Source: Thioalkalivibrio sp. ALE31
GTDB taxonomy: Bacteria; Pseudomonadota; Gammaproteobacteria; Ectothiorhodospirales; Ectothiorhodospiraceae
Direction of reading: 5' to 3'
Assembly: GCF_000377405.1 (NCBI RefSeq)
Contig: NZ_KB905021.1
Coordinates: 1-64,000, forward strand
DNA length: 64,000 bases
Shown here: piece by piece, positions 37,121 through 49,039 of the stretch
Numbering within the stretch: the stretch's first letter is position 1
How the letters are laid out: every line of letters begins with the position of its first letter
Translations under genes and position numbers: made by a program
The notes under the pieces: generated by a model
What the model was told of the DNA's origin: nothing
What the model saw: only the letters and a program-made list of their open reading frames with translations
Database searches by the model: none

Positions 37121-37405
37121 TCAGTTGTCGCCGGGGCGCCACACGCCGCTGGCTTCCTGCGGCGGCGGCGCGGCCTGCTTGCGACTCTCCACGTCCACGA
37201 ACACCGACTCGGTGAACTGCGATAGCTGCTTCAGGTATTCCTTGCGCTCGTTCACCGACTCCGGCATCTGCGCGACCATGAACCCGGTAATGGCGCTCAG
37301 GTACTGGACGGCCACGATGGGCTGTTGCGCCTTCGGATCCACCTCGGTCAGCACCTCCTGGACCTTCTGGATCAGCTCGCCGGACAACTGCAGGGTATCG
37401 CTCAT
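37121..37405 (-). CDS. Uncharacterised 94-residue protein
   Basis: Not recognised as a named family. The product (MSDTLQLSGELIQKVQEVLT...) is predicted helical and soluble, with LQLSGELIQKVQEVLTEVD, VQYLSAITGFMVAQMP and LKQLSQFTESVFVDVESRK, then a Pro/Gln-rich tail. The start at 37405 is preceded by AGAAGC. Codon use is like that of its neighbours, with high third-position GC, which supports a real gene. It converges with the TM2 gene and its upstream flank holds locus 2 of the CACGAAG repeat. Confidence 0.6.
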   Translation of the reverse strand: MSDTLQLSGELIQKVQEVLTEVDPKAQQPIVAVQYLSAITGFMVAQMPESVNERKEYLKQLSQFTESVFVDVESRKQAAPPPQEASGVWRPGDN

Positions 37406-37519
37406 GGGGCTTCTCTCGCGGTTCGGTTGACGATGGGCGCACAGGCTACGGCAAGCCCCGCCCACCCGAAAGTGGGCGCAGGATGCGCGGGCCTTTCCCT
37501 TCCGCTCGCGCCTTTTATG

Positions 37520-37750
37520 TTCACCACGAAGCGCACGAAGGCACGAAGAAGGGCAAAATCGTTGCACCACGGATGACACGGAGAAAACAAGCCAAGGGCC
37601 GCGCATGACGAGGGACCACGTGGATCGTCGCAGGCCGATCGACACCCGCTTTCGTCCAACCCTGATTTTCTCAGTGTCCTCCGTGTCCTCTGTGGTTCAA
37701 ATCGCTCTTGAAGTTGCCCTTCTTCGTGCCTTCGTGGGCTTCGTGTTGAA
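37520..37750. repeat. CACGAAG/CACGGAG inverted repeat, locus 2
   Basis: TTCACCACGAAGCGCACGAA (37520-37539) and ACCACGGATGACACGGAGAA are mirrored by CTCAGTGTCCTCCGTGTCCT (37670-37689) and CTTCTTCGTGCCTTCGTGGG with TTCGTGTTGAA at the end. It is bounded by the uncharacterised small gene and the stop of the BCCT gene. Confidence 0.85.
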
Positions 37751-37765
37751 AACTCGGGGCGCAGG

Positions 37766-39424
37766 TCAGGAGCGCCGGGGTACGTCGTCCTCGTCGCGGG
37801 CCTCGGGGGCGTCGTCGTCTACGTCGAAGTCCTCGTGGACGCGGTCCGGCGGGATGGTCCACGGCTCGCTGGGCGCGACCGTGTGCTCGCCCGGACGCGG
37901 CGCGTAGCGCTCGTCCTCCAGACCGCGCATCAGCCCGACCACCATCATCAGCATCACCAGCGAGAACGGCAGCGCCGCCAGGATGACCGCGTTCTGCAGG
38001 ACCTCCAGCCCGCCGGCCAGCAGCAGGACCCCGGTCACCAGCCCGATCATCGCCCCCCACAGGATCAGGTGGATCGCCCGATGCTCGGTGGATCCATGGG
38101 CCAGCAGGGTATTGATGACCACGATCCCGGCATTCGCGGAGGTCAGCAGGTAGGTCGCAATAAGGATCGTGATCAGAATCGCCCCCGTCTTCGCAATCAG
38201 CCAGGGCTCCAGGGTCTCCATGGTGGCGAAGGTCGCCATGGTCAGGTCCTCGGACACGCGCTCGGCGATATTGGCGATGCCCTCGACCTCGGCATGCAGA
38301 GCGGTGCCGCCCAGCAGCGCGAGCCAGAAGAAGGTGATCAGGGTCGGCACCAGCAGTACGCCCATCACGAACTCGCGCAGCGTGCGGCCGCGCGAGATGC
38401 GCGCGATGAACAGCCCGACGAACGGCGCCCAGGCCAGCCACCAGCCCCAGTAGAAGACCGTCCAGTCGGCATGCCACTCGTCCATGTGGTGGGCATGGGT
38501 GTACAGCGAGAGCCCCAGCAGGTTCTGCAGGTAGCTGCCGCTGGACTGCACGACCAGGGCCAGCAGGTACTGGGTCGGTCCTGCCACCAGCAGCAGTCCC
38601 AGCAGCGCGACACTGAGCCAGAGGTTGGCCTGGCTGACCCGCTGCACCCCGGCCTGCATCCCGGTCACCACGGACATGATCGCAATCACGGTCAGCAGCG
38701 CGGTCAGCATCAGCAGTCCGCGGTCCCCCTCCAGGGAGATCCCAACGGTGTGCGCGAGTCCGGACTCCAGTTGCTGGATCCCCAGGCCCAGCGTCGTCGC
38801 GATCCCGAAGACGGTGGCGATGATCGCCAGCAGGTCGACCAGGTCCCCCGGCCAGGTGTGACTGTACTTGCCGATCAGCGGGTGCAGAGCCGAGCGCAGG
38901 GCCAGCGGCTGGCCCTTGCGGAAACCGAAGTAGGCCAGGATCAGGGCCAGCAGGGCGAACACGCCCCAGGCATTCAGCCCCCAGTGGAAATAGGTCAGGA
39001 CCATGGACATGTCCGCGGCCGCGGCCCGGTCGCCATTCTCGATCAGGAACGGGTTCCCGCCGTAGTGCGACAGTGGCTCGGCCACCGCCCAGAACAACAG
39101 CCCCACGCCCATGCCCGCGGCGAACAGCATCGACAGCCACGACAGGGTGGTGAACTCGGGAACCTCGTCGTCACGCCCCAGGCGCACGTTCTTGTAGCGC
39201 CCGACCCCGAGCCAGACCACCATCACCAGGAAGAAGGCCATGACGACCACGTAGTACCACTCCAGCAGCGGCGTCACGAAGGTACGCGCATCGCCCACCA
39301 CCGCGCCCAGCTGTTCGGTGCGATACACACCCAGCAGGGCGATGATCACCACCAGGATCAGCGCCAGCGGCGCGACGCGCGGATTCAGCCCCTTGAATGG
39401 GCCACGGGTGGCAACGTTGTACAT
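37766..39424 (-). CDS. BCCT-family transporter (betaine/choline/carnitine type)
   Basis: A 552-residue carrier with about 12 membrane segments. The family motifs are the Gly-rich GMGVGLLFWAVAEP in TM3 and FYWGWWLAWAPFVGLFIARI with ISRGRTLREF in TM8, containing the aromatic box. The GMGVGL form is that of sodium-coupled betaine carriers such as BetP/OpuD. It probably imports glycine betaine or a related compatible solute for osmotic balance. The C-terminal ~50 residues are very acidic (DDDAPEARDEDDVPRRS), typical of a cytoplasmic osmosensing or regulatory tail. No osmotically regulated promoter was identified. Confidence 0.9.
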   Translation of the reverse strand: MYNVATRGPFKGLNPRVAPLALILVVIIALLGVYRTEQLGAVVGDARTFVTPLLEWYYVVVMAFFLVMVVWLGVGRYKNVRLGRDDEVPEFTTLSWLSMLFAAGMGVGLLFWAVAEPLSHYGGNPFLIENGDRAAAADMSMVLTYFHWGLNAWGVFALLALILAYFGFRKGQPLALRSALHPLIGKYSHTWPGDLVDLLAIIATVFGIATTLGLGIQQLESGLAHTVGISLEGDRGLLMLTALLTVIAIMSVVTGMQAGVQRVSQANLWLSVALLGLLLVAGPTQYLLALVVQSSGSYLQNLLGLSLYTHAHHMDEWHADWTVFYWGWWLAWAPFVGLFIARISRGRTLREFVMGVLLVPTLITFFWLALLGGTALHAEVEGIANIAERVSEDLTMATFATMETLEPWLIAKTGAILITILIATYLLTSANAGIVVINTLLAHGSTEHRAIHLILWGAMIGLVTGVLLLAGGLEVLQNAVILAALPFSLVMLMMVVGLMRGLEDERYAPRPGEHTVAPSEPWTIPPDRVHEDFDVDDDAPEARDEDDVPRRS

Positions 39425-39481
39425 CGGGCGTCCTTTCGCTTGAGTGGCGGGCGCGCCGGACCGCGCGCCCCCGGCGTGCGC

Positions 39482-40633
39482 TCAGGTACCGGTGGCACCC
39501 GCCAGCGCGGCACGACAATCCGTGCGGAAATCCTGAATGACCTGATGCACGAACGCCAGCTTGGCGATGGCGGTGGCCGTCAACACGAAGGGATAGACAT
39601 GCGGATGCCCCATGCTGCGGTTGAGGCTGTTGAGGGCGCTGACCAGTGGCAGCCAGTGTTCCATCAGTCCATCGAAACCGGCCGCGGCATAGGCGTCGAA
39701 GGCCGGTGCATCGCCCTGCGCACCCAGCCGTGCCGACGGACCGGCACCGGGCACGATATCCATGTTGTAGGCGGACGCGGTATCCAGGGTATCCACGATG
39801 TGCAGGTAGTGGGCCCAGGTCTCGGCCCAATCCTCCCAGGGATGCGAACTGGCGTAGGCGGAGACGAACGAGGCCTGCCATTCGGCGGGCGGCCCCTCGG
39901 CATAATGGCGGCGCAGGGCTTCGTCATAGTCCGCGCGCTCGTCGCCGAAGCGCTCGCGGAAGGCAGCGTGCCAGGGGGTATCGCGGATCAGGCGGTCCCA
40001 GTAGTAGTGGGCGGACTCGTGGCGGAAATGGCCGAGGATCGTGCGATAGGGTTCGGCCATCGCCTCGCGCATGCGCTCGCGGACCGCCGGGTCGGCCTCG
40101 GCGATATTCAGGGTAATGAGCCCGTTCGCATGGCCGGTGACCACGCCACCGCCCTCGCGGAACTCGGGGGCCGTATCGGCCAGGAAGTCGAATGCGATCC
40201 CCTGGGGATCATCACGTCGCGGCACCACCGGCAGGCCCAGACGCAACAACCCGTAGACCAGGCGCCGCTTCTCCGTCTCCAGGCGCTCCCACAGACGTGC
40301 ATTGCCGGGGACACTCAGGTCGGGGATGGTCCGGTTCAGGCGGCAGGCCCGGCAGAACGGGTCGGCGTCGCCGTGCGGCACCATCCAGTTGCAGACCGCG
40401 TCCACCGCATAGTGGCGACACTGGCGGTACAGTGCCCCGTCCGGCTCGTCCGCCACCCGCCACAATCCGCCAGGCACCGGGCGCCCACGGGCATCCGTGG
40501 CCTCTCCGGCCGGCGCCAGGGCAGACACCTCCAGACGATCCGGGAGAAACCCCAGCCGATGGCCACAGCGTGTGCAGTAGGTGTTGTCGAAATACACCCC
40601 CTGCCCACAGAACTCGCACTCGAACAACTGCAT
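39482..40633 (-). CDS. Zinc-ribbon zincin-like metallopeptidase (DUF2248 family)
   Basis: A 383-residue protein. The N-terminus has a zinc ribbon of two Cys pairs (CEFCGQGVYFDNTYCTRCG) and a second Cys cluster near 70-100 (CRHYAVDAVCNW; FCRACRLNRT). The core carries HFRHESAHYYWD, an HExxH-like zinc site, followed by WEDWAETWAHYLHIVDTL with a possible third ligand. It matches the uncharacterised 'putative zinc-binding metallopeptidase' family. No signal peptide. Substrate unknown. The gene lies between the BCCT carrier and the lipoprotein lipase on the same strand but with gaps that do not prove an operon. Confidence 0.82.
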   Translation of the reverse strand: MQLFECEFCGQGVYFDNTYCTRCGHRLGFLPDRLEVSALAPAGEATDARGRPVPGGLWRVADEPDGALYRQCRHYAVDAVCNWMVPHGDADPFCRACRLNRTIPDLSVPGNARLWERLETEKRRLVYGLLRLGLPVVPRRDDPQGIAFDFLADTAPEFREGGGVVTGHANGLITLNIAEADPAVRERMREAMAEPYRTILGHFRHESAHYYWDRLIRDTPWHAAFRERFGDERADYDEALRRHYAEGPPAEWQASFVSAYASSHPWEDWAETWAHYLHIVDTLDTASAYNMDIVPGAGPSARLGAQGDAPAFDAYAAAGFDGLMEHWLPLVSALNSLNRSMGHPHVYPFVLTATAIAKLAFVHQVIQDFRTDCRAALAGATGT

Positions 40634-40739
40634 CGCATTCCCCGTTGAACCGCCGCCCGCTCGAAGTGCGGCCGGGTGGCCCCAGACTACGCCGATCCCG
40701 CTGCCCCGTCGCGGTGCAGAAGCCGCCGCGGCGCAGCCA

Positions 40740-42050
40740 TTACCGGTCCTCCACCCGGGACAGGAGTTCCTCGACCCGCTCCAGCGCCAGCGGATGCGAC
40801 AGGATGCCGGCATGCGTGGTCGCCACGCCGAAGACCGAGGCCGCCTCGCGCTGGGCCGGCGGGTGCAGCATGCTGGCCAGCGTGACCACCCCGTCCGCGG
40901 TCGCGCGCGCACCCCCTTCGCCGCGCTGGTAGCCGAACACCAGATGCAACTCGCCTGCCCCCGCGCCCGGATGCGGGAACAAGCCTTCCAGGTAGTCGCT
41001 GCCCGGGGCCATGTCGCGCCAGACCGGGATCACGACCGGCGAGCGATCCACCCCCTGCTGCGCCCGCTCGTGCCCGGCCCAGGGCGTGGACAGGGTGATC
41101 ATAACCGGCACCGGTGCCGCCGCCTCGCGCCGAGCTCGCTCGTTCAGGAACCCCCGCGCCACCAGCCCGCCCATGCTGTGCGCCACCACCGGCAGCGACT
41201 CGACCCCGTGACGCACTTCCAGCTCCTCCACCACCTGTGCCAGGTGCGCGGCCACCGACTGCAGTGGCAACCCGGAGGCGTAGTAGTAGAACCACGGCTG
41301 ATAACGCTCGCGGTCCAGAACCTCCAGCAGCCCGGCAAAGTCCCGCGGCGAGCCGTTCATCCCGTGCACGAACAGCACCGGCGTCCGCGTCGGGTCATGG
41401 GGCTCGAGGAAGTACACCCCCGCGTAACCGTCCATCACGAAGTCCAGGGGTCGCCATTGGCTGCCCCGCGCCACCTCGGACGCAAAACGCGGGTCATCCA
41501 GATGGGTAATCGCGCCGAAGGCGGTCACCCGCCCCAGGCTCAGCGGCAGATCGCTGGCGCCCTCGGCACCCACCAGGCCGCGCGTTGCCGGCAGCGCAAC
41601 CGGGTGGGTCAGGCGATGGTCCCCGTTCACGCGGATCTCGATCCCGGTCAGCCGCCCGCCGGGGCCACAGTCCAGCGCCTCGCCACCGGCCACATACTGG
41701 ACCGAGGCACCGGCGGGCTGGGCCCGATCACCCTCTTCGTCGCGGAAGGCCAGCACGCGGTAGCGACCCGGCTCCAGGCCGAAGAACCAGCTCCCGCCCT
41801 GGGCGCTGACGACGTGATCCACCGGCTCGGGCACCCCGGCACCCGCGACCGGCTCGCGGAATACCGCCACCACATAGGGCCCCGTCCGACCGGCCTCGGA
41901 CGCCGTCGCGTCCGGCCCCACCGTGCCGCTGATCACACAGGCCCCGCCCATGCGCGCGAGCTGTTCGCGCGCATCCAGCAGCGAACACCCCGCCAGCGCG
42001 AACCCCAGCGCCAGGACCGCAACCAACCGTACCACCGTCATCACGAACAT
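40740..42050 (-). CDS. Lipoprotein alpha/beta-hydrolase (lipase-like)
   Basis: A 436-residue predicted lipoprotein: lipobox LALAGC-like with FALAGC and Cys22 as lipidation site. Residues about 35-130 form a carboxypeptidase-regulatory-like beta domain (GLEPGRYRVLAFRDEEGDR). The C-terminal alpha/beta-hydrolase has the oxyanion segment VLFVHGMNGSPRDF, nucleophile Ser in VVAHSMGGLVARG, and a late His in ATTHAGILSHPLALE. It is likely an outer-membrane-anchored esterase or lipase. A minus-strand TACACT (42075-42080) 25 nt upstream is a possible -10. The start could also be the ATG at 42041. Confidence 0.85.
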   Translation of the reverse strand: MFVMTVVRLVAVLALGFALAGCSLLDAREQLARMGGACVISGTVGPDATASEAGRTGPYVVAVFREPVAGAGVPEPVDHVVSAQGGSWFFGLEPGRYRVLAFRDEEGDRAQPAGASVQYVAGGEALDCGPGGRLTGIEIRVNGDHRLTHPVALPATRGLVGAEGASDLPLSLGRVTAFGAITHLDDPRFASEVARGSQWRPLDFVMDGYAGVYFLEPHDPTRTPVLFVHGMNGSPRDFAGLLEVLDRERYQPWFYYYASGLPLQSVAAHLAQVVEELEVRHGVESLPVVAHSMGGLVARGFLNERARREAAAPVPVMITLSTPWAGHERAQQGVDRSPVVIPVWRDMAPGSDYLEGLFPHPGAGAGELHLVFGYQRGEGGARATADGVVTLASMLHPPAQREAASVFGVATTHAGILSHPLALERVEELLSRVEDR

Positions 42051-42118
42051 CCCGTTCCGTCCTTCCTGCCCCCGAGTGTAGCGGTCCGCGCCGAGCGACT
42101 CGCCCCGCGCGCCGGATT

Positions 42119-42484
42119 TCAATCCGGGCGGTCCCGGTCTCCGGACCGCGGATCGTGCCGCGCGTAGCTCGCCACCTCCATCTCGGTCACCTCGACGGTG
42201 ATCATCGCCTCCCCGACCCGGTTCTGCAGGGCCCGCAGGACGGCCTCGCTCAGCGCCTGACGCTGCGCCAGCGAACGGCCGGACTTGAGACGCACCTCGA
42301 CATGCACGAAAGGCCGCACCTCGCCCCCGACCCGATACTGCGACACCGGGTGGGCGCGGACCTTGATATGCGACGCCGGGAACAGCCCCGAAGCGCAGGC
42401 CGCCGCGTGCAGGGCGTCCAGCCAGGCAGCCAACTCCGGCCCCGAAGCCAGGTCCTGTGAATATTCGACCCGCAAATGTGGCAT
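42119..42484 (-). CDS. 5-carboxymethyl-2-hydroxymuconate isomerase family tautomerase
   Basis: A 121-residue tautomerase-superfamily protein beginning MPHLRVEYSQDL, in which Pro1 after Met removal is the catalytic base; it aligns with HpaF/CHMI rather than 4-oxalocrotonate tautomerase by length. No homoprotocatechuate-pathway genes adjoin, so its substrate may differ. The start at 42484 was chosen to expose Pro1; a start at 42490 (MGMPHL) would block it. Confidence 0.85.
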   Translation of the reverse strand: MPHLRVEYSQDLASGPELAAWLDALHAAACASGLFPASHIKVRAHPVSQYRVGGEVRPFVHVEVRLKSGRSLAQRQALSEAVLRALQNRVGEAMITVEVTEMEVASYARHDPRSGDRDRPD

Positions 42485-42560
42485 GCCCACCCCCTCGGCG
42501 CGCGCGGCGCGCGTCCCGTTGCGCCAAGCCCGCGATTGTGTCGCAGCGCGGACCCGGCAT

Positions 42561-42590
42561 GAAAAAGGCCCGCATCGGGCGGGCCTTGTC
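42561..42590 (-). terminator. Rho-independent terminator after clpB
   Basis: AAGGCCCGC (42565-42573) and GCGGGCCTT (42579-42587) form a 9-bp stem; on the minus strand the arm is followed by TTTTTC. It lies 27 bp after the clpB stop. Confidence 0.75.
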
Positions 42591-42613
42591 GATGTCGCAG
42601 GATACCGGACGGA

Positions 42614-45202
<2,589 letters not shown>

Positions 45203-45244
45203 TGGGAAACCCCTCGGTCGAATCTTGTTGAACTGACACCAACG

Positions 45245-45270
45245 TTGGGGACAATCCCCCCGGCTTCAAG
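45245..45270 (-). promoter_or_regulatory. Sigma-32 (heat-shock) promoter of clpB
   Basis: On the minus strand CTTGAA (45270-45265) and CCCCAA (45250-45245) are separated by 14 nt, close to the sigma-32 consensus CTTGAA-N13-15-CCCCAT. The clpB ATG is 43 nt downstream of the -10. RNA mapping is not available. Confidence 0.65.
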
Positions 45271-45385
45271 GATAGACGCGCGGAAACCGCTCGCGGGGCC
45301 AGAGCCGAGGCTCGCCGCGAAACCAGCGTCGGGGTGCATCCAGCGACTGCCACGGCCCCTGGCAGGGCCTCGCAGTGACAGGTGG

Positions 45386-46168
45386 CTATCGCGCGGGGTC
45401 GGGGGCGAACCACACGAGCGTGCCCATGCGGCCGGTCGCTCCGTCGCGACGATAGGAATAGAAGGTCTCCGCCTCGGTGAAGGTGCAGCGGCCCCCGCCG
45501 GCGACCTGCGCCACACCGGCCCGCTGCAGCCGCTGGCGCGCCAGCCGGTAGAGATCCGCCAGCAGGCGCCCCCCGGCACCGGGCCGAAACGCGGCATCGG
45601 CCTCCGGATCCTGCGCCCGGAAGGCCTCGCGCACCTCGGGCCCGACCTCGAAGGCGACGGGTCCGATGGCAGCCCCCATCCAAGCCTGGATTGGCACACC
45701 TGGCCGCAGGCCATTCAGCGCCAAGATCGTTGCCTCCAGCACCCCATCGGCCAGCCCACGCCAGCCGGCGTGGGCCACCCCGACCGCCGCGCCGTCCACT
45801 GTCGCCAGCACCACGGGCAGACAATCGGCGGTCTGCACGGCGCAGATCGCCCCCGGCCGGTCGCTGACCACCGCATCGGCCTCGGGCGTATCGCCCGCCT
45901 TCAGCGCCGCCTGCAGGGCATCGGCGGTGATCACGGTCGTCCCATGGACCTGGCGCGGCCAGGCGATGGGCGCGGCGCACCCCAGGGACTGTTCCAGTCG
46001 GCGCCGGTTTTCCGCCACGTGATCCGGGGCATCGCCAGTATGCAGGGCCAGATTCAGCGCGGCCCAGGGCCCGGTACTGACGCCACCCGTCCGGGTCGTC
46101 TGCAGCGCGTGCACCCCGGCCGGGAGTTCCCCGGGCCCGGGTTTCAACAGCGGCAGGGCCTCAGACAT
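45386..46168 (-). CDS. pgeF: Peptidoglycan editing factor (YfiH/PgeF)
   Basis: A 260-residue protein of the multicopper-oxidase-like YfiH family: motifs RQVHGTTV, DAVVSDRPGAICAVQTADCLPV, VGVAHAGWRGLADGV and a late FYSYRRDGATGRMG. Conserved His and Cys residues form the metal site. In E. coli it removes misincorporated L-Ser from UDP-MurNAc precursors; related proteins act on purine nucleosides. The start at 46168 has GGGAGG 6 nt upstream and overlaps the end of rluD by 8 bp, giving coupling. Confidence 0.9.
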   Translation of the reverse strand: MSEALPLLKPGPGELPAGVHALQTTRTGGVSTGPWAALNLALHTGDAPDHVAENRRRLEQSLGCAAPIAWPRQVHGTTVITADALQAALKAGDTPEADAVVSDRPGAICAVQTADCLPVVLATVDGAAVGVAHAGWRGLADGVLEATILALNGLRPGVPIQAWMGAAIGPVAFEVGPEVREAFRAQDPEADAAFRPGAGGRLLADLYRLARQRLQRAGVAQVAGGGRCTFTEAETFYSYRRDGATGRMGTLVWFAPDPAR

Positions 46169-47120
46169 CCCCATCCTCCCGGGCATCGGCGCGCAGGGCC
46201 GCGAGCAGGACCTCGAAATCCTCCGGCAGCGGGGCCTCGAAGGCGCAGGGCTCGCCCGTCTCCGGATGCTCGAACTCCAGGCGGGCCGCATGCAGGGCCT
46301 GGCGCTTGAAGGCCGCGACCGTCGCCTTCGCCGCGTCGCCCATGCCCTTCACCGGGCGCGGACGACCGCCGTAGGTCAGATCCCCCACGATCGGGTGGCG
46401 GATATGTGCCATATGCACACGGATCTGGTGCGTGCGCCCGGTCTCCAGACGTACGTTCAGCAGGGTGTGCGCGGGAAAGCGCTCGGCCACTCGGTAATGC
46501 GTGACCGCGGGCTTGCCGGCCGCGGTCACGGCCTGGCGCTTGCGATCAACCGGATGACGCCCGATCGGCTCGTCGATGGTGGCCCCGCTGATCACTCGGC
46601 CCTGGACCAGGGCGCGGTACTCGCGGTGTACGCTGCGCGCCTGCAACTGGCGCACCAGGGCGGTCTGGGCCTCGGGCGTACGCGCGACCACCATCAGGCC
46701 GGTGGTGTCCTTGTCCAGGCGGTGGACCACTCCGGCGCGCGGCAGCTGCGCCAGCTCCGGGGCGTGGTGCAGCAGGGCATTGACCAGCGTGCCGTCGCGA
46801 TGCCCGGCCGCCGGGTGGGCCACCAGCCCGGCCGGCTTGTTGACCACCAGCACCGCGGCGTCCTCGTACACGATGTCCAGCGCAATGGCCTCGGGCCGGG
46901 CCTCCAGCACCGGCGCCTCGGGCGCCGTCAGCTCGACCCGCTCGCCCCCGCGCACCGGCGTGCGCGGGCGGGGCGAGCCACCATCCACCCGCAGCGCGCC
47001 CTCCTTCAGCCACTGGGTCAGCTGGCTGCGCGAGTACTCCGGGAACAGCCGCGCCAGCGCGGCATCCAGGCGCTGTCCCGCCGCTTCTTCCGGCAGACAG
47101 GCCTCCCGCGGTTCACTCAT
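46161..47120 (-). CDS. rluD: Ribosomal large subunit pseudouridine synthase D
   Basis: A 319-residue RluA-family synthase that modifies 23S rRNA positions 1911, 1915 and 1917 (E. coli numbering). The S4 domain (AGQRLDAALARLFPEYSRSQLTQWL) is followed by the catalytic core with Asp in GVVHRLDKDTTGLMVVA and later RTHQIRVHMAHIRHPIVGD. The start at 47120 (MSEPREACLP) is chosen by family length (326 in E. coli). It diverges from bamD, as rluD and yfiO do in E. coli, and overlaps pgeF. Confidence 0.95.
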   Translation of the reverse strand: MSEPREACLPEEAAGQRLDAALARLFPEYSRSQLTQWLKEGALRVDGGSPRPRTPVRGGERVELTAPEAPVLEARPEAIALDIVYEDAAVLVVNKPAGLVAHPAAGHRDGTLVNALLHHAPELAQLPRAGVVHRLDKDTTGLMVVARTPEAQTALVRQLQARSVHREYRALVQGRVISGATIDEPIGRHPVDRKRQAVTAAGKPAVTHYRVAERFPAHTLLNVRLETGRTHQIRVHMAHIRHPIVGDLTYGGRPRPVKGMGDAAKATVAAFKRQALHAARLEFEHPETGEPCAFEAPLPEDFEVLLAALRADAREDGDV

Positions 47121-47199
47121 TGCGCGGCCTCCCGCTCGTCGCCACCGGGGCTTGATGTTGTAGAATCCCTGCACTTCGGTTCATCTGTGAGGCCTCGCC

Positions 47200-48042
47200 G
47201 TGATTTCTGTCCCGCACCTGTCGCGCCTGTTCGTCGTTCTGATTGTGGCGCTCGTGGTCGCCGGCTGTGCCGGGCGCGAAGACCCCACGCTCGGCTGGTC
47301 CGCCAGCCAGCTCTACGGCGAGGCCAAGAACGCCCTGAACGAGGGCAACTACGACCAGGCCGTCGAATACTACGAAAAACTCGAGGCGCGCTATCCCTTC
47401 GGGCGCTATGCCCAGCAGGCGCAGATCGAGATCCCCTACGCCTACTACAAGGCCGGCGAGCCGGAACCCGCCCTGGCCGCGGTGGACCGCTTCGTGCAGC
47501 TGAACCCGCGCCACCCGAACCTCGATTATGCGTACTACCTGCGCGGGCTGATCAACTTCAACCGCCAGCAGGGCTTCCTCGCCAACCTGTTCCCGCGCGA
47601 CCCCGCCGAGATGGACCCGGAGCCCTTCGACCAGGCCTTCCAGGACTTCGACCGCCTGATCCGCGAGTTTCCCGACAGCCGCTACGCCCCGGACGCCTAC
47701 CAGCGCATGATCTACATCCGCAATGCGCTGGCCGCCTACGAACTGCGGGTGGCCGAGTTCTACATGGAACGCACCGCCTGGGTCGCCGCCGCGCAGCGCG
47801 CCCGCAACGTGGTGGCCGTATACCCCGGCTCCGAGGTCATGCCGAAGGCCCTGGCCGTGCTGCATCGCGCCTACACCGAGCTCGGCCTGGACGATCACGC
47901 CGAGAACACCATGACCGTGCTGGAGCTGAACTATCCGGACGTGGCCGTGGCCGTGCGCGCGGGCGAGCCGGTGGAACTGGAAGGCGAGGAACGCCGCGGC
48001 CTGTGGCGCGTGGTGGACCGCATCCCCTTCCTCACCAACTGA
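47200..48042 (+). CDS. bamD: Outer-membrane assembly lipoprotein BamD
   Basis: A 280-residue lipoprotein. The signal ends at the lipobox VVAGC with Cys23, followed by TPR-like repeats (LYGEAKNALNEGNYDQAVEY; KLEARYPFGRYAQQAQIE; the BamD-specific PNLDYAYYLRGL; a late AFYMERTAWVAAAQRARNV). It is an essential partner of BamA in beta-barrel insertion. The start is GTG at 47200. A TAGAAT at 47161-47166 is a plausible -10. E. coli BamD has 245 residues; the extra length is at the C-terminus. Confidence 0.93.
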   Translation: MISVPHLSRLFVVLIVALVVAGCAGREDPTLGWSASQLYGEAKNALNEGNYDQAVEYYEKLEARYPFGRYAQQAQIEIPYAYYKAGEPEPALAAVDRFVQLNPRHPNLDYAYYLRGLINFNRQQGFLANLFPRDPAEMDPEPFDQAFQDFDRLIREFPDSRYAPDAYQRMIYIRNALAAYELRVAEFYMERTAWVAAAQRARNVVAVYPGSEVMPKALAVLHRAYTELGLDDHAENTMTVLELNYPDVAVAVRAGEPVELEGEERRGLWRVVDRIPFLTN

Positions 48043-48068
48043 ACCTCAGTCCGCTACGGCACCGAGGG

Positions 48069-48254
48069 AAAAGCGTCTACAGGAAGGTGGGAAGACTGGA
48101 AGGTTGAACGGGTTTGGCCGCCACGGATATTGCGTACGTTCGGGGCTGCGACAGACACCAGCCAACCCCACACCCCAATCACGCTTCCCCTCTTCCAGCC
48201 TTCCTGTTACCCGCCCTTGACCTTCTTCGTGCCTTCGTGCGCTTCGTGGTAGAT
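48069..48254. repeat. Partial CACGAAG-family repeat, locus 3
   Basis: The right end reads CCTTGACCTTCTTCGTGCCT then TCGTGCGCTTCGTGG, the same terminal arm as the other loci, but the matching left CACGAAG arm is absent. An internal pair ACAGGAAGGTGGGAAGACTG / CTTCCAGCCTTCCTGT is present and shared with locus 4. It lies between bamD and the convergent PII gene. Confidence 0.7.
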
Positions 48255-48280
48255 CCATCAAGCGCCGGAGGATCCGTCGT

Positions 48281-48676
<396 letters not shown>

Positions 48677-48737
48677 TCAAACCCCCGGCCCCGCGCTGTG
48701 GTCCTCGCCTGCTCGCGACGTTCGACGCTGCTCTGGA

Positions 48738-49018
48738 TTCACCACGAAGCACACGAAGGCACGAAGAAGGGCCAGGTCAAGGGCGTTTAACAGGAAGACG
48801 GGAAGGCTGGAAGAGGGCCTGTGGTTGATCGGGGAAGTCCTTTCCGGTCCGCAATATGCCGCCGTTTCGGATACGTCGGACGGAGCGAGGCACCGAGTCA
48901 GTATTGTCGGGGCCCTAAGACCGCAGCCCGGGACACCCCATTCAGAACCTTCGGTACTTCCTGTCTTCCTGTGAACCGTCCTTGACCTTCTTCGTGCCTT
49001 CGTGTGCTTCGTGGTGAA
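48738..49018. repeat. CACGAAG-family inverted repeat, locus 4
   Basis: TTCACCACGAAGCACACGAA with GGCACGAAGAAGGGCCAGGT is mirrored by CTTGACCTTCTTCGTGCCTT and CGTGTGCTTCGTGGTGAA. The inner pair is of the ACAGGAAGACGGGAAGGCTG type, not the CACGGAG type. The central 100 nt are not shared. It separates the PII gene from nadE; no gene lies in 48620-49039. Confidence 0.85.
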
Positions 49019-49039
49019 CTCTGCGCGCGTCGGAGCGGA

